Shown: positions 1 to 6,273, counted from the first letter of the stretch. The stretch: DNA of 6,273 nt from Planctomycetaceae bacterium (GCA_013360535.1 JABWBL010000216.1:1-6273); one strand, 5' to 3'. Notes: a model not told the origin generated them from the letters alone. A program made the numbers and translations.

Positions 1-79
1 CCAGGAGCGCGAGCGCGAGCGCCCAGCGCGCCGATCGGGCGCGCCGCAGCGTCTGGAGAGCAAGGGTAGGCAGGGCCAT
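1..79 (-). CDS. Start of an exported protein of unknown function (partial, runs off left edge)
   Basis: An ATG at 79-77 on the minus strand opens a frame that stays open to the window edge and gives 26 residues. It begins MALPTLALQTLRRARSAR and continues WALALALL. An arginine-rich stretch followed by an Ala/Leu hydrophobic run is what the n- and h-regions of a Sec signal peptide, or a first membrane helix, look like. The ATG lies 163 bases beyond the stop of the upstream gene on the same strand, and the hairpin at 125-160 sits between them. No strong Shine-Dalgarno sequence precedes it; GGGA about 7 bases upstream is the nearest purine stretch. The repeated GCGCGAGC-type codons that encode the Ala/Leu run make this low-complexity DNA, so chance is a real alternative. 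The mature protein is outside the window and no function can be given. Confidence 0.4.
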   Translation of the reverse strand, partial: MALPTLALQTLRRARSARWALALALL

Positions 80-124
80 CGGTCGTCCCGGAGGCGCCGC
101 GCGCCAAGGAACACCCATTTCATG

Positions 125-160
125 CGCACGGGCCGCGGCTCGCAAGCCGCAGCCCGTGCG
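125..160 (-). terminator. Hairpin downstream of the propeller-protein gene, probable terminator
   Basis: Arms 125-140 and 145-160 form a 16-bp stem around the 4-base loop 141-144. The one imperfect position is 134/151. It is C-A in a plus-strand transcript but G-U, and so still paired, in a minus-strand transcript. The hairpin lies 83 bases past the stop of the minus-strand gene ending at 243 and before the next minus-strand start at 79. No run of U follows on the minus strand, so it is not a textbook intrinsic terminator. It may act with Rho or protect the 3' end. The rest of 80-242 shows nothing else recognisable. Confidence 0.45.
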
Positions 161-242
161 AGTTCACCTGATCGACGCGCGCGGCGCCGTTCAGGTTCCG
201 GCGTTGGAACGAATCAACGTCCCGCTCCCGCGCGCAGTTGCC

Positions 243-2780
243 TCACGGCCCGACCACGAACCGCAGGCCGTTGGAGAGGCTGGTGGTCGCGCTGCTCGCC
301 GGATCGCGGTACCAGGCCTGCGACCAGACGGTCGTGCCCCCCTGGAAAGGAGTTCCGAGCACCGGGCCACCGTGCGTGAAGGCGTTCCAGTCGACCGAGA
401 GCGTGCCGTCGCAGGCGCCGGCGCTGCCGCCGGAGTTGTGCGCGGGCGTGCGCTGGGTCGGAGCCTTGACGCACAGGAAGCTCGACGTCCCCGTGCCCCA
501 GGGCGCCGACGAGGCGCCGCTCAGGCCGTAGAACAGAAGGCCCGCGCGCTGGCCCTCGACGTTGGTCGCGGTCAGCACGAAGCCGCTGGTCGAGCTCGCG
601 CTCGCGAAGCCCGAGGCGCTCATCGTCGCCGCACAACCCGCACCGCTCGTGCCGCTCGTGCAGTACGCCACCGGCGCGGAGCAGTCGACGTCGCGGATCT
701 GGAAGTCGTCGATGGCCGCCTCGACGATCGAGCCCGAGCCGAGGTCGGAGGCGCGGAAGCGCAGCTGCACGGTCGCGTTGGGCGCCACGAAGTTCGCGAC
801 ATGGAACTCGTGGTAGTACCAGCCGCCGGTGGCCTCGATGCCCGTGGGGCCGACGGTTTCCACCGTGACCCAGGCGCCCCCGTTGCGGACCTGCACGACG
901 AACGTGTCGTCGATCACGCCGTTCTGGTTGTTCGAGTACCAGCGCCAGTAGCTGACGACCGGGTCCGACAGCCCCGTCAGGTTGTAGTTGGCCGTGAGCA
1001 GCGTGGTCGTGCCGCCGTCGACGTCCGCGGTGCCGATCGAAGCGCCCGGAGTGGCGTTGCCCGTCACCCAGCAGGCGGTGCCCGACGCGCTGTGGTCGTC
1101 CTCGGGCTGAGCGGCGGTGCCGACCGGGTCGGCACGGAGCCACTGGCCCGACGTGGCGTTGTCACCGGTGTCGCCGGAAACCCAGCCCGCCGCCGTCTCC
1201 ATCGCGTTGGTCGCGACGACGCTCGTGCCCAGCGCCACGATCGACGAGAGCGGAGCGCTCGCGCCGCCTTCGGGGTAGGTCCAGGTGAGTCCCGACGTCG
1301 ACTCGGCCTCGAGGTACCAGCTCACGTTGGTGCCACAGGCGAGCGCCGGGAAATCCGCGCGGAACGAGCTCGCGCCGAGGCTCGCGAGCGGCACGGAGAC
1401 CGCGCCGGCACCGGCGTCGTACACGAGCTTCGCGCTGCCGGGCACGTAAGCACCGGGCGTGTTCTCGACGACCGTGACGTCGAGCGACTGGCCACCGGGG
1501 TTGAGCAGGCTCGGCGCGCCCTGCACGAGCTGGATGTCGAGCGGCGCCGCGCCCACCCACCACATGAACAGGCCGCTCTCGAGGTCGCTGCCGATCAGCA
1601 CGCCGCTTGGGAAGTACGGGTAGACGCTCCACAGGCCGTTGAACGACGCCGCGTCGTCGGCCGGGAAAGTGTCGTAGAACGCCACTTCCTGCGGTGCGGT
1701 GCGGTTGGTGATGTCGAAGATGCGTACGCCACTGCGGTAGTTCGCGGCGTAGAGGAAGTCGCCCTTGACGTAGTTGTTGTGCGTGATCGCGGTGTTGCCG
1801 TTGGTGTAGGAACCGGCGAGGAACGCGGCCGCGAGGTTCGAGACGTTGATGATGTAGGTCGTCGACGGCACGTTGGGCTCGTCGAGCTCGTCATCGAGGT
1901 AGCAGTACTGCAGGTCCTCGCTCACCCAGCACTGGTGCGAGTAGGCGCCACCCGGCCAGAAGACTTCCTTGATCGTCGTGATGCTCGACTTGTTCGTGAC
2001 GTCGAGGATCGAGAGGCGCGTCGCACCCGAGCCGTTGCCGGTGCCCGTGCAGGCGAACGCGATCTGCTTGCCCGCGTACGGTCCGCTCGTGTAGGTGACG
2101 ACCTGCACGTCGTGGCAGTACAGGTTGAGCCACTGGCCGACGAACGGAGGATTGGTCGGGTTCGCGTTGAGGTCGTAGATGCGCAGGCCGACGTTGCTGC
2201 CGCCGCCGCAGCGGTACAGGAAGCCCGAGGCTTCGTCGATGGCGACGTTGTGGGTCGCGGTGCCGCCGCCGGTGGTCACGGTGTTGACCAGCGTCACGAC
2301 GCCGTTGTCGACGTTGGAGAGGTCGAAGATCTGGATGCCGCTGCCGCCCTCGCTGACGACGTAGGCGTAGTGGCTGAACACCTTGACGTCGCGCCACAGG
2401 CTGTTCGGGCCGGCGGCGTTGAGCAGCACGACCGGGTTGCGCGGGTCGGAGACGTCGACGAAGCCCGTGCCGTTGGAGTGGCCGAACATCGCGATCTCGC
2501 GCCCCGAGGGCGATGTGTAGCCCCAGCAGTCGTTGCCCGACGTGGCGCCGAAGGTCGAGAGCGGCAGGTTGGAGAGCAGCGAGATGCCGTTCGCGCTCAT
2601 CGCCCGCGGCGTGCCGGAGCTCGCCATCGGCATCCCGGCGGGCACGGTCGTGAAGACCGGCTTGGCCTGGTGCGGCGGCCGCAAGGCCCACAGCTTGGGA
2701 TCGTCCTCGTGGGCCAGCGCGGTCGCCGCGAGGAGAGTCGGGATGGTGCAGGTCCGCAGGAGACGCAGCCAATCGCCCAT
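243..2780 (-). CDS. Secreted choice-of-anchor B family protein (LVIVD-type beta-propeller) with jelly-roll and C-terminal domains
   Basis: This is an 845-residue exported protein. The chosen ATG (2780-2778) gives a signal peptide with Arg6 and Arg9, a hydrophobic run at 12-23 and likely cleavage after ALA23. The frame is open further upstream, but that extension lacks a signal and runs into the divergent promoter region. Residues about 30-410 match the choice-of-anchor B / LVIVD pattern of repeated beta-propeller strands: GTGFVDVSDPRNP near 105, WRDVKVFSHYAYVVSE near 129, IQIFDLSNV near 149, THNVAIDE near 176, YSHQCWVSEDLQYCYLDDELDE split across 280-301, and GVRIFDITN near 351. Residues about 411-520 are a beta-rich linker. 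Residues about 524-700 resemble the jelly-roll module of secreted bacterial proteins (DVDGG near 587, YWRWYSNN near 611, EAAIDDF near 688). Residues 702-845 are a separate Cys-containing tail. The biochemical role of the family is not established; surface binding or adhesion is only a guess. No catalytic motif is visible. The family call is firm and the function is open. Confidence 0.88.
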   Translation of the reverse strand: MGDWLRLLRTCTIPTLLAATALAHEDDPKLWALRPPHQAKPVFTTVPAGMPMASSGTPRAMSANGISLLSNLPLSTFGATSGNDCWGYTSPSGREIAMFGHSNGTGFVDVSDPRNPVVLLNAAGPNSLWRDVKVFSHYAYVVSEGGSGIQIFDLSNVDNGVVTLVNTVTTGGGTATHNVAIDEASGFLYRCGGGSNVGLRIYDLNANPTNPPFVGQWLNLYCHDVQVVTYTSGPYAGKQIAFACTGTGNGSGATRLSILDVTNKSSITTIKEVFWPGGAYSHQCWVSEDLQYCYLDDELDEPNVPSTTYIINVSNLAAAFLAGSYTNGNTAITHNNYVKGDFLYAANYRSGVRIFDITNRTAPQEVAFYDTFPADDAASFNGLWSVYPYFPSGVLIGSDLESGLFMWWVGAAPLDIQLVQGAPSLLNPGGQSLDVTVVENTPGAYVPGSAKLVYDAGAGAVSVPLASLGASSFRADFPALACGTNVSWYLEAESTSGLTWTYPEGGASAPLSSIVALGTSVVATNAMETAAGWVSGDTGDNATSGQWLRADPVGTAAQPEDDHSASGTACWVTGNATPGASIGTADVDGGTTTLLTANYNLTGLSDPVVSYWRWYSNNQNGVIDDTFVVQVRNGGAWVTVETVGPTGIEATGGWYYHEFHVANFVAPNATVQLRFRASDLGSGSIVEAAIDDFQIRDVDCSAPVAYCTSGTSGAGCAATMSASGFASASSTSGFVLTATNVEGQRAGLLFYGLSGASSAPWGTGTSSFLCVKAPTQRTPAHNSGGSAGACDGTLSVDWNAFTHGGPVLGTPFQGGTTVWSQAWYRDPASSATTSLSNGLRFVVGP
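246..677 (-). other. C-terminal domain of the propeller protein (residues 702-845), Planctomycetota-like tail
   Basis: The last ~144 residues follow the jelly-roll module and contain four cysteines (707, 716, 770, 790). They also hold the spaced blocks YCTSG, AGLLFYGLSG, FLCVKAP, SGGSAGACDG, QAWYRDP and LSNGLRFVVGP. I recall similar tails at the ends of many unrelated secreted Planctomycetota proteins, so it may be a sorting, anchoring or capping domain. That is recollection and inference, not a search result. It is not an LPXTG signal, has no C-terminal membrane helix, and does not look like the Bacteroidetes type IX sorting tail to me. Two disulphides are possible with four cysteines. Confidence 0.5.
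681..1211 (-). other. Jelly-roll-like beta-sandwich module of the propeller protein (residues about 524-700)
   Basis: The segment opens with NAMETAAGW and closes with EAAIDDFQIRDVDC. In between it has an acidic GDTGDNATSG stretch, the GTACWVTGNA block, a DVDGGTTTL block, a YWRWYSNN block and an LRFRASDLGSGSIVEA block. These blocks are typical of a beta-sandwich module attached to many large secreted bacterial enzymes and surface proteins. The acidic stretches could bind calcium, as such modules often do, but that is inferred. The boundaries are approximate. Confidence 0.5.
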
Positions 2781-2997
2781 GGGGAGAGCCTTCTTCGAGT
2801 GGGACGGAGGGTAGGGGGTGAAGCCCGGCACCGCTCGCCCTGGGGGAGCGGTCGATCCAGTATCCACCGTGGGGCTAGGGACGGAATACGCACGGAACTT
2901 GTTCGGACGTTTTTCTTGTGCGCCCCGGTCAAGCTCTGGCGCTCCCGGGGGGGAGCTTTCGATCCTTGGAGCCCCACCCGATCCCCCACGACCCAAC
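2781..2997. promoter_or_regulatory. Divergent intergenic region carrying promoters of the propeller-protein and peptidase genes
   Basis: The two flanking genes start 217 bases apart and point away from each other, so both promoters should lie here. The least GC-rich stretch is about 2881-2920, with TTTTT at 2910-2914, and is the likeliest promoter core. I could not find a convincing pair of -35 and -10 boxes. TTGACC occurs on the minus strand at 2933-2928 but has no good -10 partner. Two short inverted repeats are present: a 7-bp one at 2830-2836/2846-2852 (ACCGCTC with its complement) and a 6-bp one at 2941-2946/2951-2956 (GCTCCC with its complement, followed by TTTC). Either could be an operator or a leader hairpin. 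The region upstream of the peptidase ATG is C-rich, with no Shine-Dalgarno sequence at the normal distance. Confidence 0.4.
2789..2796 (-). promoter_or_regulatory. Probable ribosome binding site of the propeller-protein gene
   Basis: The minus strand reads GAAGAAGG, followed by 8 bases and then the ATG at 2780-2778. The AAGG end is a partial match to the anti-Shine-Dalgarno complement at a usable distance. It supports the signal-peptide start over the upstream in-frame ATGs. Confidence 0.45.
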
Positions 2998-5154
2998 ATG
3001 CCGATGCTCTTCCCCCACACCACCCGCCCCCTCCGCCTCGCCGCCCTGTCCACGCTCGCGCTCGCCTCGCTCGCAGGCTGTGCGTCGCACTCCGGCTGGA
3101 CCCGTCCCGCCTACCCCCAGACGCGCCGCGTGGCGCAAGTCGACACCTACCACGGAGTGCAGGTCGAGGACCCCTACCGCTGGCTCGAGGACCCCGACAG
3201 CGCGGAATCCCGTTCGTGGATCGAGGCGCAGAACACGCTCACCCGCTCGTACCTCGATCCGATCGCCTCGCGAGCGGCGACCGCCGAGCGCCTGAAGGCG
3301 CTGTGGAACTACGAGCGCTTTGGCCTGCCGATCGAGCGCGGCGGCCGCTGGTTCCTGTCGCGCAACGACGGCCTGCAGAACCAGAGCGTGCTGTACACGA
3401 TGGACTCCGCCGACGGGAAGGGAGAGCGCGTGCTGCTCGACCCGAACACGCTCTCGAAGGACGGCACGGTCGCGCTGGCGGGCTCGGCGCTCTCCGAAGA
3501 CGGCCGCTACCTCGCCTACGGCACGAGCGACGGCGGCTCCGACTGGATGGTGTGGCGCGTGCGCGACGTCGCGAGCGGCACAGACCTCGCCGACGAGCTG
3601 CGCTGGATCAAGTTCTCGGGCGCGTCGTGGCTGCCGGACGGCTCGGGCTTCTTCTACTCGCGCTACGACGCGCCGAAGGAAGGTGCCGAGCTGCAGGCGG
3701 TCAACCGCAGCCCGAAGCTCTGCTTCCACCGCGTCGGCACCGCGCAGTCGGCCGACGAGCTCGTCTACAAGCGCGACGACCACCCCGAGTGGAGCTTCGG
3801 CGGCACCGTCACCGACGACGGGCGTTGGCTCGTGATCTCCGTCGGCGAAGGCACGGACCCGCGCAACCGCGTGTTCCTCGAGGACCTCGCGCAGCCGGGC
3901 TGGAACGTGACCGAGCTCGTTCCGGAGTTCGACGCGAGCTACGACATCATCGACTCCGCCGACGACGCGCTGTGGTTCATGACCGACCTCGATGCGCCGC
4001 GCGGCCGCGTGATCGCGATCGCGCCGTCGAGCCCGGCGCGCGCGAGCTGGCGCGAGGTGATCGGGCAGTGCGAGGAGAAGCTCGAGGGCGTCGCCTTCGT
4101 CGGCGGGCGTTTCCTGTGCCGTTACCTCAAGGACGCGCGCTCGCTGGTGCGCGTGCACGAGAAGTCGGGCCAGCACGTGCGCGACGTCGACCTGCCCGGC
4201 GTCGGCACCGCGAGCGGCTTCGGCGGCCGCGCGAAGGACCGCGAGACCTTCTACAGCTTCGCCACGTTCACCGCGCCGGCGGCGGTCTGGCGCTACGACA
4301 TCGCGAGCGGCAAGAGCGAGCCCTACCGCACGCCGCGGCTCACGTTCGATCCGTCGCGCTACGTCACCGAGCAGGTCTTCTACACGTCGAAGGACGGCAC
4401 GCGCGTGCCGATGTTCGTCTCGCGCCGCAGGGACCTGAAGCCCGACGGCTCGAACCCGACACTGCTCTACGGCTACGGCGGCTTCAACATCTCGCTCACG
4501 CCCTCGTTCTCCCCCGCGCGACTGGCGTGGATGGAGCAGGGCGGCATCTACGCCGTCGCCAACCTGCGCGGCGGCGGCGAGTACGGCGTCGAGTGGCACA
4601 AGGCCGGGACGAAGCTCACCAAGCAGAACGTGTTCGACGACTTCATCGCCGCGGCGGAGTACCTCGTCGCGCGCAAGTGGACGAGGCCCGAGCGCCTCGC
4701 GATCAACGGCGGCTCGAACGGCGGCCTGCTCGTCGGGGCGGTGCTCAACCAGCGCCCGGACCTGTTCGGCGCCGCGATTCCCGCCGTCGGCGTGATGGAC
4801 ATGCTGCGCTTCGAGAGCTTCACCATCGGCTGGGCCTGGGCCAGCGACTACGGCTCGGTGAAGAACGCCGACGAGTTCCGCGCCCTGCGCGCCTACTCGC
4901 CGTACCACAACGCCAAGCCCGGCACGAAGTACCCGGCCGTGATGGTGGTCACCGCCGACCACGACGACCGCGTCGTGCCCGCGCACAGCTTCAAGTACGC
5001 GGCGGCGATGCAGCACGCGCAGGCCGGCGACGCGCCGATCCTGATCCGCATCGACGTGCGCGCAGGCCACGGCGCGGGCAAGCCGACCGCGATGCAGATC
5101 GAGCAGGCCGCCGACGAGATCGCGTTCCTGCAGCGCGCGCTCGGGGTGAACTGA
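2998..5154 (+). CDS. Prolyl oligopeptidase (family S9A), predicted lipoprotein
   Basis: This 718-residue serine peptidase should cleave short proline-containing peptides after proline. The ATG at 2998 gives Arg10/Arg13, a hydrophobic stretch and the lipobox LAGC with Cys28, so the mature enzyme should be lipid-anchored outside the cytoplasmic membrane. The frame is open back to 2818, but that stretch has no family similarity. Residues about 40-455 are the N-terminal beta-propeller domain, opening with EDPYRWLED at 57-65. Residues about 480-715 are the alpha/beta-hydrolase domain: GYGGFN at 492-497, NLRGGGEYG at 522-530, Ser573 in GGSNGG, Trp614 in WAWASDYG, Asp656 and Arg658 in DHDDRVVP, and His691 in AGHGAGKP. 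These match Ser554, Trp595, Asp641, Arg643 and His680 of the pig enzyme, with the same 41-residue Ser-Trp spacing. Length without the leader (691) is close to the family norm of about 700. A weak or absent ribosome site precedes it. A peptide-scavenging role is inferred from family and location. Confidence 0.95.
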   Translation: MPMLFPHTTRPLRLAALSTLALASLAGCASHSGWTRPAYPQTRRVAQVDTYHGVQVEDPYRWLEDPDSAESRSWIEAQNTLTRSYLDPIASRAATAERLKALWNYERFGLPIERGGRWFLSRNDGLQNQSVLYTMDSADGKGERVLLDPNTLSKDGTVALAGSALSEDGRYLAYGTSDGGSDWMVWRVRDVASGTDLADELRWIKFSGASWLPDGSGFFYSRYDAPKEGAELQAVNRSPKLCFHRVGTAQSADELVYKRDDHPEWSFGGTVTDDGRWLVISVGEGTDPRNRVFLEDLAQPGWNVTELVPEFDASYDIIDSADDALWFMTDLDAPRGRVIAIAPSSPARASWREVIGQCEEKLEGVAFVGGRFLCRYLKDARSLVRVHEKSGQHVRDVDLPGVGTASGFGGRAKDRETFYSFATFTAPAAVWRYDIASGKSEPYRTPRLTFDPSRYVTEQVFYTSKDGTRVPMFVSRRRDLKPDGSNPTLLYGYGGFNISLTPSFSPARLAWMEQGGIYAVANLRGGGEYGVEWHKAGTKLTKQNVFDDFIAAAEYLVARKWTRPERLAINGGSNGGLLVGAVLNQRPDLFGAAIPAVGVMDMLRFESFTIGWAWASDYGSVKNADEFRALRAYSPYHNAKPGTKYPAVMVVTADHDDRVVPAHSFKYAAAMQHAQAGDAPILIRIDVRAGHGAGKPTAMQIEQAADEIAFLQRALGVN

Positions 5155-5187
5155 CTCCACGCGGGCTCACGCGCAGCGCGAGCAACG

Positions 5188-5227
5188 GCGCCGGCGCGGT
5201 CGCGATTCCTCGCGGCCGCGCCGGCGC
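5188..5227 (+). terminator. Hairpin between convergent genes, probable terminator
   Basis: Arms 5188-5204 and 5211-5227 form a 17-bp, nearly all-GC stem around the 6-base loop ATTCCT. The single non-Watson-Crick position, 5200/5215, is U-G in a plus-strand transcript (paired) but A-C in a minus-strand one (unpaired). This favours use by the peptidase gene, whose stop lies 33 bases before it. It also lies 18 bases past the cytochrome stop at 5245, so it may serve both genes. No U-tract follows on either strand, only ACTCCTT on the plus strand. Confidence 0.6.
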
Positions 5228-5244
5228 ACTCCTTCCACCGTGGA

Positions 5245-6273
5245 TCACTCCCGGCCGTCGGGATGGCACTGGTAGCAGGCGGGCGACGACCACGAGTAGC
5301 CGTTCACGCCCTGGTGCTCGCTGTTCATCTCCGACTGCCGGTGCTCGTGGCAGTGCGTGCACGAGAAGCTCGAGTAGTTGGTCGGCTGCAGGTGGCAATC
5401 GGCGCAGTCGAAGCCCGCGTGTTTCCCGGAGTTGATCGGGAAGTCGGGGTGCGGCCAGTTGTCCTGCAGCCAGTTGCTCGTGCTCGTGTGGCACTGCTCG
5501 CAGGTCGTGCTGAACCCGGCCGCGGTGTGGTTGGGGTTGCTCGTCGCCTGGTAATCCGGCATGTGGCAGTTGCTGCAGCCGCTCGTGATGCCGGTGTGGG
5601 CGAAGTTCGCCACGGTCCAGTTCGAAGTGGTGTGGCACTGCTCGCAGGTCTGCGGGAAGCCGTAGAGCGTGTGGTCGGGGCTCGACGTGCCCTGATAGTC
5701 CGGCAGGTGGCACGAGACGCAGTTGTTCGTGATGCCGACGTGGTTGAACGTCGCGCCGAGCCAGGTCGAGGTGCCGTGGCACTGCTCGCAGCTCGTCGAG
5801 ATGTTGTAGGTCGCGTGGTTGGGCGAGGTGGTCGCGTTGTACTCGGCTTGGTGGCAGGTGACGCAGCCGTTCGTGATGCCGACGTGGTTGAACTGTGCAC
5901 CCTGCCAGGTCGAGGTCGAGTGGCACTGCGCGCAGTCGGTCGAGAAGCTGAACGCCACGTGGTTGGGCGAGGTCGTCGAGTTGTACTCGGCGAGGTGGCA
6001 GTCGACGCACTGGTTGGGCGTGCCGGTGTAGGTCGGCGGCATGCCGTGGCAATCGGCGCACAGGGCGCCCGAGTGTGCGCCGGTGAGCGGGAAGGCCGAG
6101 TGCGTGAACGAGGCCCCGCCCCACTGGATCGGGATGTGGCAGCGCTGGCAGTCGCTCGTCCAGCCCTGCGCGGCGTGGTCGGGGTTGGTCGCGCGCGCGA
6201 GGTCCTGCTGGTGGCAAGCCTCGCAGCTCGTGTCGACGCGCGCGAAGTTCCCCGTCTGCGCGCCGGGGTGGCA
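5245..6273 (-). CDS. Multihaem c-type cytochrome, C-terminal 342 residues (start outside window)
   Basis: The frame is open from the right edge to the TGA at 5247-5245. It has 14 complete CxxCH haem-binding motifs, starting at window residues 17, 42, 72, 89, 114, 137, 162, 185, 210, 233, 258, 290, 305 and 333. The first two residues, Cys-His, look like the end of a fifteenth. There are also 15 histidines outside the motif's final position, equal to the motif count, which fits bis-histidine haem ligation. The core is a 48-residue repeat, each carrying two haem motifs, an NH or DH after Pro, a Trp, and F-x-H. Such proteins receive haem after export and move electrons in the periplasm or at the cell surface; partner and direction are unknown. 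The C-terminus ends five residues after the last motif with no membrane anchor. An ATG at 6042 lies inside the motif series and is not a likely start. Family membership beyond multihaem cytochrome c is not assigned. Confidence 0.95.
   Translation of the reverse strand, partial: CHPGAQTGNFARVDTSCEACHQQDLARATNPDHAAQGWTSDCQRCHIPIQWGGASFTHSAFPLTGAHSGALCADCHGMPPTYTGTPNQCVDCHLAEYNSTTSPNHVAFSFSTDCAQCHSTSTWQGAQFNHVGITNGCVTCHQAEYNATTSPNHATYNISTSCEQCHGTSTWLGATFNHVGITNNCVSCHLPDYQGTSSPDHTLYGFPQTCEQCHTTSNWTVANFAHTGITSGCSNCHMPDYQATSNPNHTAAGFSTTCEQCHTSTSNWLQDNWPHPDFPINSGKHAGFDCADCHLQPTNYSSFSCTHCHEHRQSEMNSEHQGVNGYSWSSPACYQCHPDGRE
5470..6009 (-). repeat. Tandem 144-bp (48-residue) dihaem repeats in the cytochrome gene
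   Basis: Three full units lie head to tail at 5866-6009, 5722-5865 and 5578-5721, with a partial fourth at 5470-5577. Each is CxxCH, Tyr at unit position 9, His at 17, CxxCH at 26-30, Trp at 35, Phe at 40 and His at 42. In the fourth unit one inserted residue shifts the Trp. By hand alignment units 1 and 2 share 34 of 48 residues and units 2 and 3 share 24 of 48. At DNA level the same 25 bases occur at 5725-5749 and 5869-5893, exactly 144 apart. This points to growth by in-frame tandem duplication, most recently between units 1 and 2. Confidence 0.9.

Noticed and set aside
2818..2997. An N-terminal extension of the peptidase from an ATG at 2818.
   Set aside because: It adds 60 residues ahead of a complete lipoprotein signal and lies in the divergent promoter region.
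2781..3053. An N-terminal extension of the propeller protein from an ATG at 3053.
   Set aside because: It would overlap the peptidase start, adds Arg/Pro-rich sequence without similarity, and buries the signal peptide that begins cleanly at 2780.
2929..5160. A minus-strand open frame of 743 codons opposite the peptidase gene.
   Set aside because: The plus strand has a complete catalytic apparatus over the same bases. The antisense product has no motif and a composition typical of a shadow frame.
156..5435. A plus-strand open frame of 1759 codons spanning most of the window.
   Set aside because: It runs antisense to the propeller gene and out of frame across the peptidase gene. Its translation is Arg/Ala/Val-rich low-complexity sequence with no domain. 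Long stop-free shadow frames are expected in GC-rich coding DNA.
5470..6009. The evenly spaced repeats as a possible CRISPR array.
   Set aside because: The period is 144 bp, a multiple of three, similarity covers the whole unit rather than short repeats with unique spacers, and the units encode haem motifs in one frame.
5245..6042. A self-contained 265-residue cytochrome starting at the ATG at 6042.
   Set aside because: The same frame continues upstream to the window edge with three more complete CxxCH motifs and part of another, so this ATG is internal (the Met of CHGMPP).
4991..6217. A 408-codon minus-strand frame overlapping the cytochrome and the end of the peptidase.
   Set aside because: It is out of frame with the CxxCH series, runs through both hairpin and convergent stop codons, and encodes Arg/Pro/His-rich low-complexity sequence.
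1..6273. A single operon or a defence or biosynthetic system covering the window.
   Set aside because: Gene directions are minus, minus, plus, minus, with divergent and convergent junctions and hairpins between genes. None of the products belongs to a known defence or biosynthetic family, so a shared system is not supported.

Overview
The window is GC-rich throughout and reads as bacterial chromosome. It holds three well-supported genes and the probable start of a fourth, all encoding exported or envelope proteins. The best lineage clue is the C-terminal part of the large minus-strand protein, with its YGLSG, FLCV, GACDG, YRDP and LSNGL blocks. I associate that tail with secreted proteins of Planctomycetota. 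A Planctomycetota source is therefore an inference, and the sequence holds no rRNA or other marker to confirm it.

Layout, left to right. (1) 1-79, minus strand: the first 26 codons of a gene that leaves the window, with a signal-peptide-like start. (2) 80-242: intergenic, with a 16-bp-stem hairpin. (3) 243-2780, minus strand: an 845-residue secreted protein made of a choice-of-anchor B / LVIVD-type beta-propeller, a beta-rich linker, a jelly-roll-like module and the lineage-type C-terminal domain. (4) 2781-2997: the divergent intergenic region, which must hold the promoters of both flanking genes. (5) 2998-5154, plus strand: a prolyl oligopeptidase (family S9A) with all catalytic residues and a lipoprotein signal peptide. 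(6) 5155-5244: the gap between convergent genes, with a 17-bp-stem hairpin. (7) 5245-6273, minus strand: the C-terminal 342 residues of a multihaem c-type cytochrome with 14 complete CxxCH motifs plus the tail of a fifteenth. It is built on a 48-residue (144-bp) tandem repeat and is cut by the right edge.

The genes do not form one operon. The propeller gene and the peptidase are divergent, and the peptidase and the cytochrome are convergent. What they share is location: each full or C-terminal product is exported, lipid-anchored or of a type that receives haem outside the cytoplasm. Nothing in the sequence shows that they act in one pathway. I found no CRISPR array, tRNA, insertion sequence, integrase, toxin-antitoxin pair or defence gene. 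The most distinctive item is the modular architecture of the cytochrome, followed by the unassigned C-terminal domain of the propeller protein.
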